A DNA stretch of 64,000 nt. Source: Cyanobium sp. Morenito 9A2. GTDB taxonomy: Bacteria; Cyanobacteriota; Cyanobacteriia; PCC-6307; Cyanobiaceae. The notes beneath the pieces are model-generated. The model did no database searches. It saw nothing but the letters and a program-made list of their open reading frames with translations, and was not told the origin of the DNA. A program made the translations under genes and the position numbers. The DNA lies in contig NZ_JAGQBJ010000007.1 of NCBI RefSeq assembly GCF_024345575.1, positions 1 to 64,000 on the forward strand. Direction: 5' to 3'. This document shows positions 18,720 through 28,156 of this stretch, piece after piece (positions within the stretch are counted from its first letter, which is position 1; each line of letters begins with the position of its first letter).

Positions 18720-18869
18720 GGCCCAGATATCTGGTGGATGGACGCACAAGATCCACCGCCGGCGGGTCCCTGTCAAGGGACTGAAGCAGCCACCCCGGTG
18801 GCCCCAACTCGCCTGGTGCGCTCCCCTCCAGACCCGTGAGATGCTCAGCCCATCAAGGGGGCTGACGCC
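18720..18869. promoter_or_regulatory. Divergent intergenic region with two hairpins
   Basis: The 150 bases between the DUF2811 gene (minus) and gor (plus) contain two clear inverted repeats: GGTGGAT at 18733-18739 with ATCCACC at 18751-18757, and GTCCCT at 18766-18771 with AGGGAC at 18776-18781 (four-base loop). They could be structure in the gor leader or operator-like sites. No known riboswitch is recognised. Confidence 0.35.
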
Positions 18870-20222
18870 ATGGCTGAACGCTGGGATCTGGTGGTCATTG
18901 GAGCGGGTTCCGGGGGCCTGGCAGCGGCCAAGCGGGCGGCGGCCCATGGGGCTCGGGTCGCCCTGATCGAAGGCGACCGCGTCGGTGGCACCTGCGTGAT
19001 CCGCGGCTGTGTGCCCAAGAAGCTGTTGGTGTACGGATCGGCCTACCGCGAGACCCTGGCCAACGCCACCAGCTTCGGCTGGGAGCTGGGGGACGTGCGC
19101 TGCAAGCCCGCCACCCTGCTGGCCAACGTGCGCGCCGAGGTGGATCGCCTCGATGGGTTGCACGTTGGCTTGTTGGTGAAGGCCGGGGTCGAGTTGATGC
19201 GTGGCTGGGCCCGCTTTGAGAGCCCCCATGAGCTGCTGGTCACCAGCGCCGAGGGGGAGCAGCGGATCGACGCCAATCGGGTCCTGATCGCCGTGGGCGG
19301 AAGGCCCGTGCGGCCCGCGATTCCAGGGGCGGAGCTGGCCTGGGTGAGCGACGATCTGTTTCTCCAGGACGACCTGCCCGCGTCTGTGCTGATCGTGGGC
19401 GGCGGCTACATCGCCTGCGAGGTCGCCTGCATCCTCGTCGGCCTCGGGGTGGCCGTGACCCAGCTGGTGCGTCGGGATCACCTGCTGGCGGGCTTTGACC
19501 GGGAACTCTCCGACGCGGTGCAGGCCGGCATGGGGGAACTGGGGGTGTCCATCCGCTTCGGCGCCGCTCCGGTGCGCATCGATGGTTCGCCCGGGATCCT
19601 TAGCGTGGACGACACCGCCGCTGGTGTTCATCAAGCCGCCGCCGTCCTGCTGGCCACGGGCCGCGAACCATTCACGGCTGGGCTCAACCTCGAGGCCGCC
19701 GGTGTGCGCCAGGAGGGGGCCCGCCTCCCTGTGGATGCTGATCAACGCACCAACATTCCCCACATCTATGCGGTGGGGGATGTGATCGACCGCATCAACC
19801 TCACCCCCGTCGCGGTCGATGAGGGTCGCGCCTTCGCCGACTCGGTCTTTGGCGGCAAGCCCCGGCGCACCGACCTCAGCCTGGTGGCGAGTGCGGTGTT
19901 CACCCAGCCGGAACTGGCCAGTGTGGGGCTCAGCGAAGAGGAGGCTAAACGCACCCTGGGCGCTGAGGCTGTGCGCGTGCACCGGGCCCGCTTCCGCAGC
20001 CTGGCCCTCGCCCTGCCCCAGCGCGGCCCCCGCTGCCTGCTCAAGCTGGTGGTGGAAGACGCCACCGACCGGGTGCTCGGGGCGCACATGGTCGGGGAGC
20101 ACAGCGCCGAGATCATTCAGATGGCGGCGATTGCCCTGGGCATGGGGGCCACCAAGGCCGATTTTGATCGCACCATGGCCCTGCACCCGAGCGTGGCCGA
20201 AGAATTTGTGACCATGGCCTGA
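18870..20222 (+). CDS. gor: Glutathione reductase
   Basis: A 450-residue flavoprotein disulfide reductase that regenerates GSH from GSSG with NADPH. It has the FAD motif GAGSGG (11-16) and the redox pair in GTCVIRGCVPKK (Cys 42 and 47), the form used by plant and cyanobacterial enzymes. The nucleotide-binding motif is GGGYIACEVA, the second FAD motif is YAVGDV, and the C-terminal interface has the catalytic His in MALHPSVAEE. Start ATG 18870 leaves a normal-length N terminus. Confidence 0.95.
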   Translation: MAERWDLVVIGAGSGGLAAAKRAAAHGARVALIEGDRVGGTCVIRGCVPKKLLVYGSAYRETLANATSFGWELGDVRCKPATLLANVRAEVDRLDGLHVGLLVKAGVELMRGWARFESPHELLVTSAEGEQRIDANRVLIAVGGRPVRPAIPGAELAWVSDDLFLQDDLPASVLIVGGGYIACEVACILVGLGVAVTQLVRRDHLLAGFDRELSDAVQAGMGELGVSIRFGAAPVRIDGSPGILSVDDTAAGVHQAAAVLLATGREPFTAGLNLEAAGVRQEGARLPVDADQRTNIPHIYAVGDVIDRINLTPVAVDEGRAFADSVFGGKPRRTDLSLVASAVFTQPELASVGLSEEEAKRTLGAEAVRVHRARFRSLALALPQRGPRCLLKLVVEDATDRVLGAHMVGEHSAEIIQMAAIALGMGATKADFDRTMALHPSVAEEFVTMA

Positions 20223-20236
20223 AGCGGGTTCGGGCA

Positions 20237-20294
20237 ACACTGGACTGGCCTGCCTGCCCTGAACCCGGCTGACTGGAACCTGGCTGGCCTGGGC
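20237..20294. repeat. Low-complexity CTGGCCTG-type repeats between gor and uvrC
   Basis: The short space between the convergent gor and uvrC genes is built from degenerate copies of CTGGCCTG / CTGGAACCTGG, continuing slightly into the 3' end of uvrC. It has no clear U-tract terminator. It looks like slippage-prone or recombinogenic filler sequence. Confidence 0.4.
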
Positions 20295-22349
20295 TTAGCT
20301 GGCCTGGACCTGGTCGAGCTCATCAACCTGACTTCCCTCGTCGTCATCGGGGTGGAAGTAGGACCTGATCTGGCGCGCCAGGGCCGGCCCCACGCCTGGT
20401 GCCGCGACGATCTGCTCCACACTCGCCAGCTGAATCGCCTCGATCGAGCGGAAGTGGCCCAGCAGATCCTTCACCCGCCTCGGACCGAGACCGGGGATCT
20501 CGCTCAGCCGCGAGCGCTTCATGCGCTCGCCCCGTTGCTGGCGGTGAAAGCTGACGGCGAATCGGTGGGCCTCATCGCGCAGGCGCCTCAGGAGCATCAC
20601 TCCCAACTGATCGGGTTCGCTCTCCAGGGGTTGGCTGGCCCCGGGCAGGAACACCTCCTCCCGCTGCTTGGCCAATGAGCAGACCACTAGCTCCCCGTGC
20701 AGATCCAGCTCCCGCAGGGCCTCCATCACGGCCGAAAGCTGACCCTTGCCGCCATCGATCATGACCAGATCGGGCCAGTCGCCCAGGCCTCCGGTGTGCA
20801 GGGCACTCTGGCTGGACCGCCGCAGTTCGGCCAGGTTGGCTCCCTCGGCCTTGGCCTGGGCCCAGCGGCGGAAGCGGCGGCGCATGATCTCGGCCATGGC
20901 CATGAAATCGTCGCTATGGCCGGCGCCGATGCTGCTGCTCTGGATCTTGTACTTGCGGTAGTGCTGGCGGGCTGGCAAGGCATCGATGAACACCACCTGC
21001 GAGGCGACCGCATCGCTGCCCTGGATGTGGCTGATGTCGTAGCCCTCGATGCGCCGCGGTGGAACGGGCAACTCCAGCAACTGGGCCAGGTCTTCGGTGG
21101 CCAACTGATGCTGCTCAGCGCTGCGCTGGGCGCGGCTGAGCTCGAATCCGGCGTTGCGCTCCACCAACTCCACCAGATCGGCCTTCTGCTGCCGTTTGGG
21201 GTGCTGCAGGCTCACCTTGCGACCGCGGCGCTCCCCCAGCCACTCGGCCACCAGTTGCTGCTGGGGCAAAGCGTGCTGCACCAGCACCTCGGGCGGAATC
21301 TCCACGGGCTCCACCTGGCCGTAGTGTTCCTGCACCACCCGCTGCAGAATCTCCCCGGGCGTGGCGATACTGGCGTCGGCGGTGTAACCCAACCGGCCCA
21401 CCAACTTGCCGGCACGCATCTGAAACAGCTGCACCGCCGCCACGCGCTCGTCGGAGGCCAGGGCGATCACATCTCGCGACACGGAGCTGTCTCCCAGGCT
21501 CATCTTCTGATCTGCCGTGAGGTTTTCAAGTCCCTGCAGCTGATCGCGCACCAGGGCCGCCTGCTCGAAGTCAAGGCGCTCGGCGTAGCGCACCATCTGG
21601 GCCGTGAGGAGCTCCAGCAGCTCGTCGTTGCGCCCCTGGAAGATCATCGCCACCTTGCGCAGCAGGCGCTGGTAATCGTCGGGACTGATCTTCTCCTGGC
21701 ACACCCCAGGGCAACGGCCGATGTCGAAGTTGAGGCAGGTGCGCTCCCGGTAGAGGGGCTGGGGCCTCTGGCGCATCGGAAACACACGTTTGACCAGCGA
21801 GAGGGTGCGCCGCAGCAGCCCCACATCCACGTAGGGGCCGTAAAAGCGATCAAGGGGCTTGCGGAAGCGCCGCTGGCGGGTGATGAAGATGCGCGGGTAG
21901 GGCTCGCTCCAGGTGATGCAGAGGTAGGGGTACTTCTTGTCGTCCTTCAGCAGCACGTTGAAGTGGGGCTGATGGGCCTTGATCAGGTTCGACTCCAGCG
22001 CCAGCGCTTCCGCCTCGCTGTCTGTGACGATGAACTCGATCTCCACCACCTGCCGCACCATCAGGGCGATGCGGGGGCTCAGGTCATGGGAATCTCGAAA
22101 GTAACTGCGCACACGGCTGCGCAGGAGCTTCGATTTACCGATGTAGAGCATGCGGTCTTCGCCATCGCGCATCAGGTAGCAACCGGGCTCCGCCGGCAGC
22201 TCCTTCAGCCGTTCCTCCAGCCGCTCAGGATGCAGCACCAGCGGCCGGCGTGCGTCGCTGCGGGCAGCCCTCGTCGAAACAGGCTCGCTCGAAGTAAACT
22301 CGCTCGAAAGAGCCTCAGTGACATCCGGCTCAGGGGTGGACCCGGCCAC
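20295..22349 (-). CDS. uvrC: Excinuclease ABC subunit C
   Basis: A ~684-residue nucleotide-excision-repair nuclease that cuts both sides of lesions marked by UvrAB. The GIY-YIG domain is [18 protein letters not shown]. The UvrB-interaction helix is around [14 protein letters not shown]. The RNase H-like C-terminal nuclease has [13 protein letters not shown] and [10 protein letters not shown], and two helix-hairpin-helix motifs follow ([25 protein letters not shown]). The GTG at 22349 lies three bases beyond the stop of the upstream gene and fits the conserved start better than 22481, which would overlap that gene. Confidence 0.95.
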   Translation of the reverse strand: MAGSTPEPDVTEALSSEFTSSEPVSTRAARSDARRPLVLHPERLEERLKELPAEPGCYLMRDGEDRMLYIGKSKLLRSRVRSYFRDSHDLSPRIALMVRQVVEIEFIVTDSEAEALALESNLIKAHQPHFNVLLKDDKKYPYLCITWSEPYPRIFITRQRRFRKPLDRFYGPYVDVGLLRRTLSLVKRVFPMRQRPQPLYRERTCLNFDIGRCPGVCQEKISPDDYQRLLRKVAMIFQGRNDELLELLTAQMVRYAERLDFEQAALVRDQLQGLENLTADQKMSLGDSSVSRDVIALASDERVAAVQLFQMRAGKLVGRLGYTADASIATPGEILQRVVQEHYGQVEPVEIPPEVLVQHALPQQQLVAEWLGERRGRKVSLQHPKRQQKADLVELVERNAGFELSRAQRSAEQHQLATEDLAQLLELPVPPRRIEGYDISHIQGSDAVASQVVFIDALPARQHYRKYKIQSSSIGAGHSDDFMAMAEIMRRRFRRWAQAKAEGANLAELRRSSQSALHTGGLGDWPDLVMIDGGKGQLSAVMEALRELDLHGELVVCSLAKQREEVFLPGASQPLESEPDQLGVMLLRRLRDEAHRFAVSFHRQQRGERMKRSRLSEIPGLGPRRVKDLLGHFRSIEAIQLASVEQIVAAPGVGPALARQIRSYFHPDDDEGSQVDELDQVQAS

Positions 22350-22351
22350 GC

Positions 22352-22834
22352 TCAACCGCCGTAGGACCAGCCCGTGGCGGACAGCTCCAGGGCCTCGCCC
22401 TCGCGGTGCAGCACGGCACTTTTCACCTCGCCGACGAACACCGTGTGGTCGCCATGGGCCACCTGACCGACCAGCTCGCACTCCACGGCTCCGAGGGCAT
22501 CGTCGAGGATCGGAAGCCCAAGCTCCCCCAACTGGAACGGGGCCGCCTCGAAGCGGCCGCCGATGCCCTGCTGGGGCTTGAAGAACACAGCGGCCAAGTC
22601 TTTCTGCTCGGCGGAGAGCACGTTCAGGGAAAAGCGGCCCGTGCGCTGGATGATGCCGTTGCTGGTGGAGTCGGAGCGCACCCCCACGACCACCAGTGGC
22701 GGCTCAAAGGAGCCCTGGGTCACCCAGCTGGCGGTGAAGCCATTCACCTGGTCTCCCTCGGCCACGCCACAGATGAACAACCCGTGGGGAATCTTGCGAA
22801 GCAGGGATTTCTTGGCGGCGGCATCGAGGCCCAT
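22352..22834 (-). CDS. Flavin reductase-family protein (FMN-binding split barrel)
   Basis: A 160-residue protein of the flavin reductase/flavoredoxin family: [51 protein letters not shown]. Such domains bind FMN. In cyanobacteria the same domain is also the C-terminal part of flavodiiron proteins, but here it stands alone. The electron donor and substrate cannot be read from the sequence. ATG 22834 removes a non-conserved leader. It is divergent from coaD. Confidence 0.85.
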   Translation of the reverse strand: MGLDAAAKKSLLRKIPHGLFICGVAEGDQVNGFTASWVTQGSFEPPLVVVGVRSDSTSNGIIQRTGRFSLNVLSAEQKDLAAVFFKPQQGIGGRFEAAPFQLGELGLPILDDALGAVECELVGQVAHGDHTVFVGEVKSAVLHREGEALELSATGWSYGG

Positions 22835-22916
22835 GGCAGCGAGAGCAAGGGGAGAGATCAACTTTAGGCAGCGAGAGCGAGGAGCCAGGTCCAAGCCCCT
22901 CCATAGGATCCCTGCC

Positions 22917-23408
22917 ATGAAGGTGCTCTATCCCGGCAGTTTCGACCCCCTCACCCTGGGGCACCTCGACCTGATCGAGCGCTCGGTGCGCCTGTTCGGC
23001 GGCGTCGTGGTGGCGGTTCTCCAGAACCCCGGCAAGACCCCCAGCTTCCCGCTGGGGCAGCGGCTCGAGCAGATCCACCTGGCCACGCTTCACCTGAAGG
23101 GGGTGGAGGTGAGCAGCTTCGATGGCCTCACGGTGGAGTTTGCACGCCGCAGCGGCGCTCTGGTCATCCTGCGGGGCCTGCGGGCCCTGAGCGACTTCGA
23201 GTTCGAGCTCCAGATCGCCCACACAAACCACAGCCTCGACCCGGCTGTCGAGACCCTCTTCATGGCCACCTCGGTCCATCACAGTTTTCTGAGCAGCTCA
23301 GTGGTCAAGGAGGTGGCGCGTTTCGGCGGCGACGTCCGTCACATGGTGCCGGCGGGAGTGGCGGAAGATCTCACCAGGCTCTTTAATCAAACAGCCCCGC
23401 CCACCTGA
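22917..23408 (+). CDS. coaD: Phosphopantetheine adenylyltransferase
   Basis: A 163-residue enzyme of coenzyme A synthesis that joins ATP and 4'-phosphopantetheine. Hallmarks are [16 protein letters not shown] at the start, with the (T/H)xGH nucleotidyltransferase motif, [12 protein letters not shown], and the C-terminal [21 protein letters not shown] 22917 gives the exact family start. The stop is one base before the coiled-coil gene at 23410, so the two are probably co-transcribed. Confidence 0.96.
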   Translation: MKVLYPGSFDPLTLGHLDLIERSVRLFGGVVVAVLQNPGKTPSFPLGQRLEQIHLATLHLKGVEVSSFDGLTVEFARRSGALVILRGLRALSDFEFELQIAHTNHSLDPAVETLFMATSVHHSFLSSSVVKEVARFGGDVRHMVPAGVAEDLTRLFNQTAPPT

Positions 23409-23409
23409 G

Positions 23410-24345
23410 ATGACCGAGATCCGGTTGACCGTGCTGGATCAACTTGACCAGCTCGAGGAGGTGGTTCTCGATGGGAGCCGCATCCCCTTCAGCGGTGGTC
23501 GGCTGGTGAACGAGCAGGAGGCGATCGAGGTGATCGACGCGCTTCGGGAAGCCCTGCCGTTGCAACTCACCCAGGCCGACGAACTGATCCGCCAGCGGGA
23601 CAGCTTCATCGGCCAGGCCCGTCAGCAGGCCGATGAAATCCTCAGCCAGGCGCGCCTGCAGAGGGAGCAGCTGATCAGCTCGGCTTCCGTGCGCCAGGAG
23701 GCCGAGCGCCAGGTGGGTGAACTGCGGGAGCAGGCCCGCCAGCAATGCGAGCAGTTGCTGCTCCAGACCCGTCAGCAGGTGGCCCAGGCGGAACAGGACC
23801 ATCAGACCCGCCTGGCCCAGATGGAGCAGCAGTTCGGCGCCCGGCGCCAGCAGATCGAGCAGGAGGCGCTCCAGCGGCGCCAGCAACTCGACCAGGACCA
23901 CGTCGAGATCAAGCGTCAGCTGGTGGAGCAACACGAGCGCGCCCGCCAGCAGAGCCTCCACGAGTTGGAACAGGTGCGCCAGGAAAGTGGGCGCGTTCAG
24001 CGGGAAAGCCAGGCTGAGGCGGAACGGCTCCATTCCGACGCCCTGCAGTTCCGCCAGCAGACACAGCAGCAGTGCGAAGCCTTGATCAGCCGCTCTCGCC
24101 AGGAGGCCGCCACCGTGCAGGAGGGGGCCAACCGCTATGCCGAGCAAGTCCTTGGCGAATTGGAGGGGCGCCTGCAAGACATGAGCAAAGTCGTGATGGC
24201 GGGCCGCAGGGAACTGGTGCGTCTGCAGTCCACCGACCCCACCGCCATGGGCCCGGCGGCGGAGGAGCGCCCCACCAAGCCCGTGCCGATCAGCCGGGCC
24301 CGTCGTGCCGCCGAGCGCCTCAGGCAGGCGGCTGGCAAAGGCTGA
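23410..24345 (+). CDS. Long coiled-coil protein, DivIVA/Cdv3-like candidate
   Basis: A 311-residue protein. Residues ~10-50 are a compact segment (LDQLEEVVLDGSRIPFSGGR, LVNEQEAIEVIDALREAL). They are followed by ~220 residues of almost uninterrupted Gln/Arg/Glu-rich coiled coil and a basic C terminus (ISRARRAAERLRQAAGKG). A short N-terminal motif plus long coiled coil recalls DivIVA and the cyanobacterial division protein Cdv3, but I cannot confirm this. A structural or ATP-synthase-b-like role is an alternative. It starts one base after coaD ends, and its 3' end overlaps the convergent dacB by 26 bases. Confidence 0.65.
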   Translation: MTEIRLTVLDQLDQLEEVVLDGSRIPFSGGRLVNEQEAIEVIDALREALPLQLTQADELIRQRDSFIGQARQQADEILSQARLQREQLISSASVRQEAERQVGELREQARQQCEQLLLQTRQQVAQAEQDHQTRLAQMEQQFGARRQQIEQEALQRRQQLDQDHVEIKRQLVEQHERARQQSLHELEQVRQESGRVQRESQAEAERLHSDALQFRQQTQQQCEALISRSRQEAATVQEGANRYAEQVLGELEGRLQDMSKVVMAGRRELVRLQSTDPTAMGPAAEERPTKPVPISRARRAAERLRQAAGKG

Positions 24346-25603
24346 CGTTCTGCACCTGGGTGAGAATCCGCCCGATCGTGGTGTTGGGGGCCGAGGCCCC
24401 GTTGGAGATCGTGCTCACATAGCGGGGCCCATCGCTGGTGTCGAGCACCCCACTGATGGAGCGTACGCCTGAGATCGTGCCGGTCTTGCCTCGGAAGCGT
24501 CCCTCAAGGGAGGTGCCCTTGTAGAGATTTCTGAGCGTTCCCCGGCGCCCGGCAATCGCCATGGAGGCCTGGTAATTGGCCGCATAGGGGTGCTGGGCCA
24601 TGCGCACCAGCAGCGCGGCCAACAAGCGGCTCGTGAGCCGGTTGGCTCGGTCGAGGCCACTGCCGTCAGCCACCGTTACTCCGGCCATGGGGAGCCCCTG
24701 CTGGTACAGCCACTGGGTCTCCAGTTGTCGGGCCGTGGGCAGGTTCCAACTGCCACTGGCGGAGCGAAGCAGGACCTCTGCGGTGAAGTTGTGGCTCTCG
24801 GTGTTGGCCAGGCTGAGCAGGTCGTGCATGGGTGCCGATGGCTCCTCATGCAGCAGAACCATGTCGGCGCTGACGTTGGCCTGGGCGGGCACCAGGGAAA
24901 TCTGTACGGATTTGCCGCCCTGGCGAGCCATTTCCTGCTGCAACAGGCGCTGGAGACGGCCGACGGGATTGGGGATCGCCATCTCGATGGCATTGCTGGT
25001 CAGGGCGAGGCGGGTGATCGGAGCCCCGTAGGCCTCGGCACGATCCCCCAAGCCCCACCCCTGGGGCCACCAACTCGGTTGCGGTTCCTCGGCAAGCTGC
25101 AGGCGCACCAGAGATGGTGCCGGGCTGGAGCTGCCGCCGGACCCCAGGGCGAGCTTGGCAAACCGCTGCAGTTGGGCCAGACCAAGATCGGGATCCCCCG
25201 ATCCAGTGAGCCGCAGGGTGCCGTCGCTCAGGCGCCAGAGCTGGGTCTTGAGGCGGAAATCAGGGCCGAGCCGATCCAGGGCATAGGCCGTGCTGATCAG
25301 CTTCTGATTGGAAGCGGGAATGCGCGGTCGCGCGCCGTTGACGTCAGCCAGCAGGCGGCCGTTGCCGTCGGCGACCGTGACGCTCCAGACCGGTGCTTCA
25401 GAACCGATGGTGGCCAGGAGACGCTGTTGCAGCCCAGGACAGCTGGCGGAGCTCTGCAGCTGGGGCAGGCCCACCGGGGGAGGGGCGGGGGGCAAGGACG
25501 CCAGGGGAACAACACCATCCTGAGCGCGCAGGGGTGTCGCCGTCAGGGCGATCAGGGCCGTGGTGCAGGTGGCCCGGAGAGCTGGTCGCAGCGTGTGCTT
25601 CAT
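24320..25603 (-). CDS. dacB: D-alanyl-D-alanine carboxypeptidase/endopeptidase, PBP4 type (S13)
   Basis: A 427-residue penicillin-binding protein that trims or cleaves peptidoglycan stem peptides in the periplasm. A signal peptide spans about 1-27 (ending PLRAQ). The three active-site motifs are SNQK (Ser 98, Lys 101), SHN (270-272) and KTG (373-375); the large insertion between the first two is typical of S13. It ends inside the coding region of the coiled-coil gene (26-base convergent overlap) and begins one base after the DUF4330 gene. Confidence 0.93.
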   Translation of the reverse strand: MKHTLRPALRATCTTALIALTATPLRAQDGVVPLASLPPAPPPVGLPQLQSSASCPGLQQRLLATIGSEAPVWSVTVADGNGRLLADVNGARPRIPASNQKLISTAYALDRLGPDFRLKTQLWRLSDGTLRLTGSGDPDLGLAQLQRFAKLALGSGGSSSPAPSLVRLQLAEEPQPSWWPQGWGLGDRAEAYGAPITRLALTSNAIEMAIPNPVGRLQRLLQQEMARQGGKSVQISLVPAQANVSADMVLLHEEPSAPMHDLLSLANTESHNFTAEVLLRSASGSWNLPTARQLETQWLYQQGLPMAGVTVADGSGLDRANRLTSRLLAALLVRMAQHPYAANYQASMAIAGRRGTLRNLYKGTSLEGRFRGKTGTISGVRSISGVLDTSDGPRYVSTISNGASAPNTTIGRILTQVQNVSLCQPPA

Positions 25604-25604
25604 C

Positions 25605-26126
25605 TCAGGACCCCACCTTCACACTGGTGACAGTCCCCGACACCCGGAACTGGTTGTCGTCGAGTTCGATGGGCGTGCCCACCTTCAGCCCCTGCCCCCC
25701 GAACTCCACACCCTCTTTGGTCAGCTGCCCCTGGCCCTCAAGAACGAAGCGGGCGTCGAGGGTGCTGAACACCTTCTGGTTGGGATCCTCCACCGTGATC
25801 ACCCGACCGGCGGGGGTGATGGTGGAAATGCGGCGGGGCAGGGGAATCACGTCCTTGACGGTGACCCTGCCGTGGGGCTGATTGCGGATCACGATCTGGA
25901 GGCTGCCCTGGCCCTTGGCGCCAGCGATCAGCGTGGCGGGGTCGGCCGCCGGAATGCCCCGGACATCCACCGTGACCGTGACGGGCTTGAGGGCACCAGT
26001 GGCCTTGGCCACCGCACCGCTGAGCTTCGGACTCCAGATCACCCCCACCAGGGCCAGCAACACGGCCGCACCGGCGCCGATGTCGACCCATCCGATGGAG
26101 CGGCCGTTGGAGTGCGATGCAGCCAT
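25605..26126 (-). CDS. DUF4330 family membrane-anchored protein
   Basis: A 173-residue protein of the cyanobacterial DUF4330 family. Residues ~12-35 form a single membrane anchor (IGWVDIGAGAAVLLALVGV), followed by a beta-rich exported domain (VTVTVDVRGIPAADP, QKVFSTLDARFVLEGQGQ). Function is unknown. It is one base from dacB on the same strand, suggesting a cell-envelope role. ATG 26126 gives the conserved short cytoplasmic head; the longer ORF overlaps the upstream gene. Confidence 0.8.
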   Translation of the reverse strand: MAASHSNGRSIGWVDIGAGAAVLLALVGVIWSPKLSGAVAKATGALKPVTVTVDVRGIPAADPATLIAGAKGQGSLQIVIRNQPHGRVTVKDVIPLPRRISTITPAGRVITVEDPNQKVFSTLDARFVLEGQGQLTKEGVEFGGQGLKVGTPIELDDNQFRVSGTVTSVKVGS

Positions 26127-26196
26127 GGCGGTTGAGCAGTCGCTGAAGTGTAAGGAGACTCTCCCGGCCGCACCAGGGGTTCCCCCCTGGCGGTGC

Positions 26197-26949
26197 TCAG
26201 TTGCGCAACCCTTCGATGAAGCGGTCGAGGGCACCGAGGCCGGCGCCCACATTCACGCCTTGCCCCTCCAGCGCCAGCGCCTGCTCCAGGGTCTCTGTGT
26301 CGGGTTTGGTCTCGAATTGGCTGGCCAGGCGGTAGCCGTCAGGGTCTTGGCGGTAAAGCTCCCAGGGCTCCGGAAACGCACGCCGCAGGGCGGAGGCGTC
26401 CCTGGGGATCAAGGCATAGGCCGCTTCCCAGGTGGAGAGAAACCCCCGCCGGCGTTCACGGGCGACGCTGCCGATGCCGATGGCGGCATCTTCGAGCCTG
26501 CTGTTGAGCAGCACCACGGCTCCGCGGTGGCCCTGGCAGATCTGCTCCACGTCGGTGTAGTCGGCCTGGGCAGGCTCGACGAGCACCAGCACCCCGGGGT
26601 CGGCGGGATCAGGGAAGGCGGCGGCCTCTTCAGCGGAGACTTCCCCCAAGGCAGGTTGGGCCTCCCGCTCCAGCAGGCGCTTTCGGTCCCCCAGGCTGGA
26701 AAGCCAGCCCGCTTGCTCGGGGGAATCCCGCCGGGCCAGGGCCGCGGCACCGGCATCGGGGAACACCAAATGGGCCCGGGACTCCGTTTTGTTCAGGGCC
26801 GCCAGCAAGCGCAACGCCACCGGCAGCAGCCGCAGACCTTCAAAACGCAGCTCCACGGTCCAGCGACCGGCGCTGCGGGCGGCCAGAGCCGAACGCACGG
26901 CCTCAAGAGCTTGCCCTTCGGCGGTGCGCAGATCGGCGGGAAGCACCAT
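26197..26949 (-). CDS. DUF1995 family protein
   Basis: A 250-residue protein matching the DUF1995 family of cyanobacteria and plastids: VLPADLRTAEGQALEAV at the start, WTVELRFEGLRLLPVALRLL, and a P-loop-less alpha/beta body with VLVEPAQADYTDVEQIC. In plants, members occur in chloroplasts, and one (LPA3-like) helps photosystem II assembly, but this member's role is not known. It precedes DUF4330-dacB by 70 bases on the same strand. Confidence 0.8.
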   Translation of the reverse strand: MVLPADLRTAEGQALEAVRSALAARSAGRWTVELRFEGLRLLPVALRLLAALNKTESRAHLVFPDAGAAALARRDSPEQAGWLSSLGDRKRLLEREAQPALGEVSAEEAAAFPDPADPGVLVLVEPAQADYTDVEQICQGHRGAVVLLNSRLEDAAIGIGSVARERRRGFLSTWEAAYALIPRDASALRRAFPEPWELYRQDPDGYRLASQFETKPDTETLEQALALEGQGVNVGAGLGALDRFIEGLRN

Positions 26950-27003
26950 GAAACGTAGCTCCAATGACGGGTGAGCCCCCAAAGTGGAGCCCTGCCGGGG
27001 ACC

Positions 27004-28152
27004 CTACGCAGCAGCGACGGCTCTCTGGGCCCGCCCCAGGGCCGCCGTAAAGCCGATCAGATCCTGGTCCGTCAGCCAGGGCCCGAGGCTGATGCGCAGG
27101 GCCGAGGCCGCCCGCTGCGGCTCCACTCCCATGGCCAACAACACCGGGCTGGCGCTGGCCTGGCCACGACTGCAGGCCGTTCCGCTGCTGACGGCAAAGC
27201 CCTCACGCCACAGCGCCTCCACCAGGCGCCGACCGCTGAGGGGCTCACCGCGTTCGGAACTCACCAGCAGGCTGATGTGGTGGGGCAGGCGCTCAGTGGG
27301 GGAGCCGGTCAGCTCGATGCCGGGTCGAGCCAGTAGTTGCTCCAACAGCTGATCCCGATGCGGCTGAATCGGATCGCCCCGATGGGCCGCCAGGCGCTGA
27401 CCCGTCAGGGTGAGCGCCGCAGCAAAGCCCGCCGCCAGGGCCACCGCTTCGGTGCCACCGCGCCGTCCCCCCTCCTGGCCACCCCCGTCCAGCAGGGGGG
27501 TGAACGGCAGCTCCGATGAAGCCACCAGGGCGCCAATGCCCCGCGGGCCCTGGAGCTTGTGGGCCGTGAAGCTGAACAGATCCACCGGCAGGGCGGCCAG
27601 GTCGATCGGCCGATGGCCCACCACCTGCACGGCATCGGTGTGGAACAGCACCCCTGCGGCGCGGCAACGCCTGCCGATCGCCTCGATCGGCTGCAGGGTG
27701 CCCACTTCGCTTTGTCCCCAGATCACCGACACCAGACGGGTGGGGGGCTCCAGCAGCAGCTCCAGGGCCCCCAGGTCCACCCGCCCCTGGCGATCCACGG
27801 GCAGCAGCGCCAGCTCCCAGCCCTGGCGCTGCAAGCGCCGGGCGGCGGCCACCACGGCGGGGTGCTCCACCGCCGAGAGCACCAACCGCCCGGGCTTCAA
27901 CGGGGCGGTGACCCCGAGAATGGCACTCTGGGCCGCTTCGGTTCCGCCCGAACAGAAGGTGATCGCCGAGGGCTCACAACCCAGCTCACGGGCGATGGCC
28001 ATGCGGCTGCGCTCCAGCCGCTCAGCAGCCGCTAGGCCGAACCCATGCAGGCTCGATGGATTGGCCCAGGCCTCGTCCTGGGCCCGGGCCATGGCCTCCA
28101 AGACGGTGGTGGCTGGCGGTGCCGTGGCACAGGCGTCCAGATAGACGCCCAC
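27004..28152 (-). CDS. Cysteine desulfurase (NifS/IscS family)
   Basis: A ~382-residue class V PLP enzyme that takes sulfur from cysteine for Fe-S clusters or thio-modification. Marks are YLDACATAPP at the start, FCSGGTEAAQSAI, HTDAVQVVGH, the PLP lysine in SFTAHKLQGPRG (Lys ~199) and the persulfide cysteine in SSGTACSRGQASAS. The loop around this Cys is of the longer, IscS-like (group I) kind. The GTG at 28152 starts five bases after the dapF stop; a TTG at 28164 overlapping dapF is also possible. The close link to a cysteine-rich DapF tail is noteworthy. Confidence 0.9.
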   Translation of the reverse strand: MGVYLDACATAPPATTVLEAMARAQDEAWANPSSLHGFGLAAAERLERSRMAIARELGCEPSAITFCSGGTEAAQSAILGVTAPLKPGRLVLSAVEHPAVVAAARRLQRQGWELALLPVDRQGRVDLGALELLLEPPTRLVSVIWGQSEVGTLQPIEAIGRRCRAAGVLFHTDAVQVVGHRPIDLAALPVDLFSFTAHKLQGPRGIGALVASSELPFTPLLDGGGQEGGRRGGTEAVALAAGFAAALTLTGQRLAAHRGDPIQPHRDQLLEQLLARPGIELTGSPTERLPHHISLLVSSERGEPLSGRRLVEALWREGFAVSSGTACSRGQASASPVLLAMGVEPQRAASALRISLGPWLTDQDLIGFTAALGRAQRAVAAA

Positions 28153-28156
28153 TGGT

